From QHXN01 sp040509515 (lineage in GTDB: Bacteria; Acidobacteriota; Blastocatellia; Pyrinomonadales; Pyrinomonadaceae): DNA of 14,047 nt. Made by a program: the position numbers and the translations under genes. The notes beneath the pieces are model-generated. The model worked only from the letters and a program-made list of their open reading frames with translations, was not told where the DNA came from and did not search any database. The stretch's first letter is position 1. Each line of letters starts with the position of its first letter. Positions 6,778 to 12,242 of this stretch are shown here, piece after piece. Location: the NCBI GenBank assembly GCA_040509515.1, contig JBEVKV010000589.1:1-14047 (forward strand), in the 5' to 3' direction.

Positions 6778-7665
6778 ATGGAAATCATCAACCGCCGACA
6801 GCGGATGGCGAGCGTCTCGCGCAAGCTCAGGCGCGAGGAGGACAAGACCCTCGGGCTCGTGCCGACGATGGGGGCGCTCCATGACGGCCACCTCTCGCTC
6901 GTGCGCGAGGCGCGCAGGATGTGCGACGTGGTCATCGTCTCGGTCTTCGTCAACCCGACGCAGTTCGGCGCGGGCGAGGACTTCGAGCGCTACCCGCGCG
7001 ACCTGACCGGCGACACCACCAAGCTCGCCGACTACAACGTCGATTACATCTTCGCCCCGCCGGTCGAGGAGATTTACCCGAAGGGCTTCGCCACCTACAT
7101 CAACGTCGAGGGGCTCTCCGACGGGATGGAGGGCGCGGCGCGACCCGGCCACTTCCGCGGCGTCGCCACCATCCTGACCGTCCTCTTCAACACCATCCGG
7201 CCCGACTTCGCCTTCTTCGGCCAGAAGGACGCGCAGCAGACGCTCGTCGTCAAGCGTCTGGTGCGCGACCTCGCCTTCGACCTCGAAGTCGTCGTCCTCC
7301 CGACCGTGCGCGAGCAGACGGGGCTCGCGCTCTCGTCGCGCAACGCCTACCTCACGGACGAGCAGCACAAGGCCGCCTCCGTGCTCTACCGCGCGCTGGC
7401 GCAGGCGCGCGAGGTCTACAACGAGGGCGAGCGAAGCTCGCGCCGGCTCGCCGAGACCGTCCGCGCGCAAATCGACGCCGAGCCGCTCGCGCGACTCGAA
7501 TACGTGGGCGTTGTCGACGCCGACACCATGGAGAAGTTCGACCGCATCCCCGAAGACCGCCCCGTCCTCATCGCGCTGGCCGCGCAGGTCGGGCGCACGC
7601 GCCTCATCGACAACATCGTCATCCAGCCCGCGCGCCAGAAGGCGCGCACCACCTCCGAATCTTAA
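6778..7665 (+). CDS. panC: Pantoate-beta-alanine ligase (pantothenate synthetase)
   Basis: A 295-residue cytosolic enzyme that joins pantoate and beta-alanine with ATP via pantoyl-adenylate, the last step of pantothenate synthesis. Motifs: LVPTMGALHDGHLSLV (27-42) with the HxGH nucleotidyl-transfer signature, SVFVNPTQFG (55-64), DGMEGAARPGHFRGVATIL (115-133), FFGQKDAQQT (146-155), VREQTGLALSSRNAYL (177-192). The more usual E-D-G-L-A-M is Q-T-G-L-A-L. Length and the MEII start match the family, supporting ATG 6778 over an internal ATG at 6805. No Shine-Dalgarno is found in the 11 bases between the inverted repeat and the start. Translation may therefore depend on the panB ribosome, on a leaderless-like mechanism, or on hairpin folding. 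Confidence 0.97.
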   Translation: MEIINRRQRMASVSRKLRREEDKTLGLVPTMGALHDGHLSLVREARRMCDVVIVSVFVNPTQFGAGEDFERYPRDLTGDTTKLADYNVDYIFAPPVEEIYPKGFATYINVEGLSDGMEGAARPGHFRGVATILTVLFNTIRPDFAFFGQKDAQQTLVVKRLVRDLAFDLEVVVLPTVREQTGLALSSRNAYLTDEQHKAASVLYRALAQAREVYNEGERSSRRLAETVRAQIDAEPLARLEYVGVVDADTMEKFDRIPEDRPVLIALAAQVGRTRLIDNIVIQPARQKARTTSES

Positions 7666-7733
7666 AGGCGACGAGGCGGTTTCGGAGGCGCGCGGCCATT
7701 CCGACTTTATTGAAGTTTCCGCATGGCGCGGCC

Positions 7734-7761
7734 TTGCGGTCGCGGGGCTTTATTGTATAAT
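7734..7761 (+). promoter_or_regulatory. Sigma70-like promoter upstream of the signalling cassette
   Basis: TTGCGG (7734-7739), 16-base spacer, perfect TATAAT (7756-7761). Expected start is about 7768, leaving a leader of about 366 bases before the FHA-protease ATG at 8134. Spacer length and the first four -35 bases match the promoter at 5467-5494. It lies 69 bases past the panC stop. Confidence 0.55.
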
Positions 7762-7932
7762 CTGCCGCCGTGGCCAAGAGGCAGGACGAGACGATCCCCG
7801 ACGCCGCCAGTCTGACCCTCGCTGTTTGACCGGACAGGAGAGTCACAGCCGGCTTTCAAGCAGACGCTTTACCCGCCTGCGGTAAAAACCTTGAAACACT
7901 ACAGTCGTAGCTCGTCGCCGACGCCCCGCGCG

Positions 7933-7946
7933 CCGCACGCGTGCGG
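7933..7946. promoter_or_regulatory. 14-bp perfect palindrome centred on ACGCGT; candidate operator or hairpin
   Basis: CCGCACGCGTGCGG is a perfect palindrome. Its ACGCGT core recurs at 7964-7969, flanked by near-symmetric CTC and GAG, and at 7991-7996, giving starts at 7937, 7964 and 7991, exactly 27 bases apart. The flanks are not otherwise repeated, so this is spaced sites rather than a tandem duplication. It could be an operator array for a dimeric regulator, or coincidence in GC-rich DNA. Confidence 0.4.
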
Positions 7947-8120
7947 GACACACTGCCGACTCGACGCGTGAGCCGCGCCGCGCCCCTTTCACGCGTTATC
8001 TATCAGCACAGAGAAGACCGCCGCCGCCCCCGTCAAAGCGACCGACGAACACGGAGGGAATCAGTTCGGGGCCGCCCCGGACGCCGGCTCGGTCGCAGAG
8101 ACCGTCCAGAGTTCGACCTG

Positions 8121-8126
8121 AAGGAG
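8121..8126 (+). promoter_or_regulatory. Ribosome-binding site of the FHA-protease gene
   Basis: AAGGAG with a 7-base spacer before ATG 8134. It is a consensus Shine-Dalgarno and fixes the start, showing that the upstream 366-base leader is untranslated with respect to this gene. Confidence 0.8.
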
Positions 8127-8133
8127 ACACCCA

Positions 8134-9855
8134 ATGGAACGCATCGTTCTCAAGCACCTCAGCGGCTCGAAGGCCAACCAGGTGGAAGAGTTCCCGCTCG
8201 CCCACGTCAAGGAGATCGTCCTCGGGCGTGACCCCTCGTCCACGGTCAAGTACGACCCCGACCGCGACGACCTCGTCGGGCGTCAGCACGCCAAGATCAC
8301 GCAAGACCCGAACGACCCCTCGCAGTTCATCGTCACCGACATGAACAGCCGCAACGGGACGTTCGTGAACAGGCAGCGCATCACGGGCACGACCCGCGTC
8401 AACCCGGGCGACGTCGTCCAACTGGGCCCGGGCGGCCCCGAGTTCATCTTCGAGATCGAGCCGCGCCCCGCCGGAGCGACCAAGGCCACGCGCGTCGCTT
8501 CCACGGGCCCGATGGCGCCGACCATGCCGGGCGCGCCGGCCACGCGCGTCCCCGGCGCGCCTCCGCAGCAGCAGTCCGCGTTCCCGCAGACCTCGCCCGC
8601 GCCCTCGGGCGGCGTCGGCAAGGCGACGGTCGAGCGCATCGTCTCGCAGAACGTCCAGCAGGCGAAGAAGAGTCAGGGTCGCACCTTCATGGCCATCGGC
8701 GCGGCCGTCGTCGTGCTCGTCGTCGTCGTGCTCGGCGGCGTCGGCGGCTTCTTCCTCTGGCGCACCAAGTCGCAGTCGGCCGCCGAAATCGGCACGCTCA
8801 AGAAGGGGCTCGACGAGGCGAAGGAGGCGAAGGCCACCGAGGCGGCCGCCGCCGCGATGAAGCCCGCCGATGTCGTCGCCAACTACGGCAAGGCCGTCGT
8901 CAAGATCGACGCCGCGTGGAAGCTCGTCTCGCAGGCGGGCAACGGGCTCGTCTACCACCAGTACACGGTCTACAACGGCCGCCCCGCCGCGCTCTACGTC
9001 AAGGTCGGCAACCACCCCGACGGCCGCCCCATCCTCGAACCCTATCTGACCTACAACTCGAACAGCCTGAACGTCGGCATCGGCGGCCGCCACACCGGCT
9101 CGGGCTTCGCCGTCTCGTCCGACGGCTTCATCCTGACGAACCGCCACGTCGCCGCCGGGTGGGAGTCGGCCTACCAGTTCCCCGAGTCCGCCGACAACGG
9201 CATCCTCGTCGCGCCCGGCGCGGACGGCAAGATGACGCCGGTCGCGGCCGTGACGAACGCGCCGACCGACTGGATACCGTCGCAGTCGAAGCAGGACGGC
9301 GTCGCCTACGACGGGCGCAACGACCACCTCGAAGTCCTCTTCGCGAAGTCCGACCGCCAGCTCTCGGCGAAGGTCGCCTCGGTCAGCAAGCGGCACGACG
9401 TGGCGCTGATTAAGGTGGACAGCCCCGGCACCGTCCCCGCCGTCGAGATCAACGACAACTACGACTCGATTCAGGCGGGCGAGACCGCCATCGTCCTCGG
9501 CTACCCGGCCATCTCGCGCCCCGTCTACGGCATCGTCAAATCGCAGGACGCGATGAACCCCGAGACGAAGGGCGTCGAAATCCCCGACCCGACCGTCACG
9601 GTCGGCAACATCGGGCGCATCTACCGCAGCTCGGACGGCGGGCAGGCCGCCGGGGGCGCCGACCGCACGGTGAGCGTCATCGGCGACTCCTACCAGTTGC
9701 AGATCAACACGACCGGCGGCGGCAACTCGGGCGGGCCGGTCTTCGACGACCACGGCCGCGTCATCGCCATCTTCTACGCCGGCCTCAACGACGGCCGCAC
9801 CGCCGTCACCTTCGCCGTCCCCATCCGCTACGGCAAGGAGCTGATGGGCAAGTAG
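8134..9855 (+). CDS. FHA domain - transmembrane - trypsin-like serine protease
   Basis: A 573-residue fusion. Residues 1-110 form an FHA domain: VLGRDPSSTVKY (29-40), VGRQHAKI (48-55), MNSRNGTFVNRQRI (70-83), GDVVQLG (92-98). Conserved R32, H52 and N74 are present, but the usual phosphate-contacting Ser of S-R-x-H is G49. A Pro/Thr/Ala-rich linker (111-160) follows, then a basic stretch and one TM helix (about 185-209), an Ala/Lys/Glu helical segment (216-245), and an S1-family protease domain (about 317-570). The triad is complete: H338 in ILTNRHVA, D422 in RHDVALIKVD, S532 in TGGGNSGGPVF. No PDZ domain is present, unlike most HtrA/DegP proteins. Positive residues before the TM predict cytosolic FHA and periplasmic protease. 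The family reading is clear; the idea that phosphorylation controls proteolysis across the membrane is inference from domain order and neighbours. Confidence 0.95.
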   Translation: MERIVLKHLSGSKANQVEEFPLAHVKEIVLGRDPSSTVKYDPDRDDLVGRQHAKITQDPNDPSQFIVTDMNSRNGTFVNRQRITGTTRVNPGDVVQLGPGGPEFIFEIEPRPAGATKATRVASTGPMAPTMPGAPATRVPGAPPQQQSAFPQTSPAPSGGVGKATVERIVSQNVQQAKKSQGRTFMAIGAAVVVLVVVVLGGVGGFFLWRTKSQSAAEIGTLKKGLDEAKEAKATEAAAAAMKPADVVANYGKAVVKIDAAWKLVSQAGNGLVYHQYTVYNGRPAALYVKVGNHPDGRPILEPYLTYNSNSLNVGIGGRHTGSGFAVSSDGFILTNRHVAAGWESAYQFPESADNGILVAPGADGKMTPVAAVTNAPTDWIPSQSKQDGVAYDGRNDHLEVLFAKSDRQLSAKVASVSKRHDVALIKVDSPGTVPAVEINDNYDSIQAGETAIVLGYPAISRPVYGIVKSQDAMNPETKGVEIPDPTVTVGNIGRIYRSSDGGQAAGGADRTVSVIGDSYQLQINTTGGGNSGGPVFDDHGRVIAIFYAGLNDGRTAVTFAVPIRYGKELMGK

Positions 9856-9864
9856 GACGGGGAG

Positions 9865-9981
9865 TAGACAGTAGTCGGCAGACAGTAAGACAGTAGGCTC
9901 CGCACGAGCGCGTCGACGCCTACGACCGGACGGCCCCGTGCGGGGAAGTCTCTCTACTGACTACCGGCTACTGTCTACCGT
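9865..9981. repeat. Imperfect inverted repeat of heptamers between FHA-protease and kinase genes
   Basis: Left heptamers TAGACAG, TAGTCGG, CAGACAG and an 8-mer TAAGACAG start at 9865; right heptamers CTACTGA, CTACCGG, CTACTGT, CTACCGT run 9954-9981. Core arms 9865-9887 and 9955-9977 pair with 3 mismatches in 23. Inner short stems include CCGCACG (9900-9906) with CGTGCGG (9937-9943) and, alternatively, GTAGGC (9893-9898) with GCCTAC (9918-9923), plus the palindrome GCGTCGACGC (9910-9919). It begins 10 bases after one stop and ends 12 bases before the next ATG. Same design as 6687-6766 but unrelated sequence. Confidence 0.8.
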
Positions 9982-9993
9982 CCACTCTTTCTT

Positions 9994-11325
9994 ATGAGCC
10001 GAGCTTTCGACACCAACCAGTCGGTCGGCGAGTACCGCATCGTGGACTTCCTCGGCGCGGGCGGGATGGGCGAGGTCTACCGCGCGATGCACCAGAAGAT
10101 CGGGCGCGTCGCGGCCGTCAAAGTTCTGACGCAGGCGACGCAGTCGAGCGGCTTCGTCGAGCGCTTCTTCAACGAGGCGCGCATCCAGGCCAGCCTCCAG
10201 CACCCGAACGTCGCCACGCTCTACGACTTCTGCGAGGTCGGCGGGCAGCCCTGCATCATCATGGAGTACGTCGACGGCCAGACGATCTCCGAACGCATCG
10301 CCGCCTACGGCGCGCCGCTCCCGCTGGCCGAGACCGTCTACGTCTTCGAGCGCGTCTGCGAAGCCATCGAGTACATCCACCGCAACGGCGTCATCCACCG
10401 CGACATCAAGTCGAACAACATCAAGATTAGCTCGCAGGGGCAGGTCAAGCTGCTGGATTTCGGCATCGCCAAGGGGCAGACCTCGCAGCAGCTCACGCAG
10501 GTCGGCTCGGTCATCGGCACGCTCCAGTACCTCGCGCCGGAGCTAATCCGGGGCGGGACGGCCGACGCGCGCGGGGACATCTGGGCGCTGGGCGTTTTGC
10601 TCTACGAGATGGTGACGGGGCGGACGCCCTTCGACGCCGAGACCATCGGCGACCTCTGCGACCGCATCGACCGCGTCGAGTACGCGCCGGCGGCGCAGCT
10701 CAACCCCGGGGTGCCGCGCGAGTTCACGGCCATCATCTCGCGCTGCCTGCGCAAGAACCCCGCGGAGCGCTACGCCTCGGCCGCCGACCTGCTCGCCGAC
10801 GCGCGCAGGCTCGCGGGCGTCGTCTCAAGGCCCGGCGTGAGCCCGGACGTGAGCGACGCCGCCACGGGTTACGTGCAGGCGAAGGCCGGGCGTTCGTCGA
10901 AGCTGCCGCTGCTCATCGGCGCGGCGGCGGCGGCGGTCGTGCTCGTCATCGTCGGCGTCGTCGCGCTCACCTTCCTCGGCTCGCCCGCCGAAGGCGAGGT
11001 CGCCGACGCGAACGCCAACGCGGCCGTCGCCAACAGGCCGAACAAGTCGAACACCTCGAACACCGCGCGCGGCCTGACGGGCGGCGGGCCCGCGCCGGCC
11101 GCGAGCCGCGACGCCGCGGAGCGCGTCGTCGAGGTCACGGTCTCGGACGGCAAGGCCGACGTTTACCGCGGCGCGGAGAAGGTCGGCACGACGCCCTACG
11201 CGGTGCGCGGCCGTCTCGGCGATCGCGTGCTGTTGACGCTGCGCCGCGACGGCTACGCGGACGAACCCGTCGACTTCGTCGTCGGCGAGAAGAAGGCTTT
11301 CATGTACACGCTGGCGAAGCGTTGA
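9994..11325 (+). CDS. Membrane Ser/Thr protein kinase with PEGA-like extracytoplasmic domain
   Basis: A 443-residue Hanks-type kinase. The kinase domain (about 14-275) is intact: Gly-rich loop GAGGMGEVY (21-29), AVKVL with K43, E61, catalytic loop VIHRDIKSNN (133-142) with D137, K139 and N142, DFG at 155-157, and APE at 181-183. The Lys after the catalytic Asp indicates Ser/Thr specificity, and the HRD motif a kinase normally controlled by activation-loop phosphorylation; candidate Thr/Ser lie at 163-176. A single TM helix (about 304-327) follows, then an Asn/Ala-rich linker and a C-terminal PEGA-like module (about 377-441) with VGTTPY (397-402) and RDGY (418-421). PEGA domains are usually extracytoplasmic, possibly envelope-binding. 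ATG 9994 has no visible Shine-Dalgarno and lies just after the heptamer inverted repeat. The PP2C gene follows after 41 bases. Confidence 0.96.
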   Translation: MSRAFDTNQSVGEYRIVDFLGAGGMGEVYRAMHQKIGRVAAVKVLTQATQSSGFVERFFNEARIQASLQHPNVATLYDFCEVGGQPCIIMEYVDGQTISERIAAYGAPLPLAETVYVFERVCEAIEYIHRNGVIHRDIKSNNIKISSQGQVKLLDFGIAKGQTSQQLTQVGSVIGTLQYLAPELIRGGTADARGDIWALGVLLYEMVTGRTPFDAETIGDLCDRIDRVEYAPAAQLNPGVPREFTAIISRCLRKNPAERYASAADLLADARRLAGVVSRPGVSPDVSDAATGYVQAKAGRSSKLPLLIGAAAAAVVLVIVGVVALTFLGSPAEGEVADANANAAVANRPNKSNTSNTARGLTGGGPAPAASRDAAERVVEVTVSDGKADVYRGAEKVGTTPYAVRGRLGDRVLLTLRRDGYADEPVDFVVGEKKAFMYTLAKR

Positions 11326-11352
11326 GGCGGCGCCGCGTCGAATCATCTTTCA

Positions 11353-11360
11353 AGAGGGGG
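11353..11360 (+). promoter_or_regulatory. Ribosome-binding site that fixes the PP2C start
   Basis: AGAGGGGG lies 6 bases before ATG 11367. An in-frame TTG at 11322 overlaps the kinase stop and would add 15 residues, but has no such signal; the ATG is preferred. Confidence 0.72.
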
Positions 11361-11366
11361 CAGTCA

Positions 11367-12242
11367 ATGTTCGGTAAAAAAAGGGCGGCCGACTCGGAGC
11401 CGGAGACGGGGGGCGGTGTGCGGCCGGCGCCGCGCTTCGAGATGGAGGCCAGCGTGCAGACCGACGTGGGCTGCGTGCGCGAGGTCAACGAGGACTCGGG
11501 GCGGCTCGTCCGCCCGTCCGACCCGGCGCTGCTCGCGTCGAAGGGGACGCTCGTCGTCGTCGCCGACGGCATGGGCGGCCACTCGGCGGGCGAGGTCGCG
11601 AGCCAGATGGCGGCCGACGTGACGTGCCGCCTCTACTACGCCTCGCCGGACGAGCCCGCCGCGGCGCTGCGCGGCGCGGTCGAGGAGGCCAACCGCCGCA
11701 TACACGAGGCGGCGGCCGCCGACGAGTCGAAGCACGGCATGGGCACGACCTGCACCGCGCTTGCGCTCTGCGGCGCGACCGCCTACGCCGCGCACGTCGG
11801 CGACAGCCGGCTCTACATGCTGCGCGGCGGCCAGCTCTACCAGCTCTCCGAAGACCACTCGGCCGTCAACGAGATGGTCAAGCTCGGCATCATCACCAAG
11901 GAGCAGGCGCGCACGCACGAGGACAAGAACGTCATCCTGCGCGCGCTCGGCACCAGCCCCGAGGTCGAAGTCTCGGTGCTCGAACCCTTTCAGGTGCGCG
12001 TCGGCGACCGCTACCTGCTCTGCTCGGACGGGCTCCACGACCTCGTCCTCGAAGACGAGATCGCGTCGCTCCTCGGTGCGTCGGAAGACATTCACGCCGC
12101 CGGCGAGCGCCTCATCGCGATGGCGAAGGAGCGCGGCGGGCACGACAACATCACGGTGGGCATCATCGCAATCATGCCCGAGGGGACGGCGGCCGCCGAG
12201 GCCGTCAACATGCGCGCGACGCGCGAGCTGGAGGCAATATGA
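11367..12242 (+). CDS. PP2C-family (PPM) Ser/Thr protein phosphatase
   Basis: A 291-residue soluble, metal-dependent phosphatase, the likely antagonist of the two kinases beside it. Motifs: DVGCVREVNEDS (33-44) with metal ligand D43; VVVADGMGGHSAGEVAS (63-79) with D67 and G68; GMGTTCTAL (124-132); HVGDSRLYML (143-152); LCSDGLHDLV (218-227) with D221; GGHDNITVGII (257-267) with D260. All Asp needed for the two-metal centre are present, so it should be active. It has no TM or signal peptide. The first about 25 residues are a polar Gly/Pro-rich extension. The stop overlaps the next kinase start by four bases (ATGA, 12239-12242), a strong sign of translational coupling. Its C-terminus ends in ATRELEAI. 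Confidence 0.97.
   Translation: MFGKKRAADSEPETGGGVRPAPRFEMEASVQTDVGCVREVNEDSGRLVRPSDPALLASKGTLVVVADGMGGHSAGEVASQMAADVTCRLYYASPDEPAAALRGAVEEANRRIHEAAAADESKHGMGTTCTALALCGATAYAAHVGDSRLYMLRGGQLYQLSEDHSAVNEMVKLGIITKEQARTHEDKNVILRALGTSPEVEVSVLEPFQVRVGDRYLLCSDGLHDLVLEDEIASLLGASEDIHAAGERLIAMAKERGGHDNITVGIIAIMPEGTAAAEAVNMRATRELEAI

Larger units (their letters stand above)
7762..8133 (+). other. Long untranslated leader/regulatory region before the FHA-protease gene
   Basis: No convincing gene is seen in the 468 bases after panC. After the promoter, the stretch contains: a possible 19-codon GTG ORF (7770-7829) starting almost at the predicted transcription start; a 6-bp hairpin TTTACC/GGTAAA (7868-7873 with 7881-7886); a 14-bp palindrome at 7933-7946; and three ACGCGT sites (7937, 7964, 7991). 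I compared it by eye with common riboswitch cores and recognised none. The region 8001-8120 shows nothing I can name. Function is inferred only from position. Confidence 0.45.

Noticed and set aside
7800..7900. Known riboswitch in the FHA-protease leader (glycine, c-di-AMP or c-di-GMP class)
   Set aside because: A GGACAGGAGAG-like string is superficially suggestive, but the remaining conserved core elements of these classes could not be found.
7996..9753. A 585-codon open frame antisense to the FHA-protease gene
   Set aside because: Low-complexity Arg/Val/Asp-rich translation with no domain; explained by third-position GC bias opposite a clear gene. The same applies to long antisense frames at 1495-3090, 4420-5370, 5598-6743, 6754-7470, 11364-12143 and 12092-13186.
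11624..12238. Open frame extending kinase 2 upstream through the PP2C gene
   Set aside because: The upstream portion is Arg/Ala-rich noise in another frame of the PP2C gene; the kinase homology begins at ATG 12239 in an ATGA overlap.
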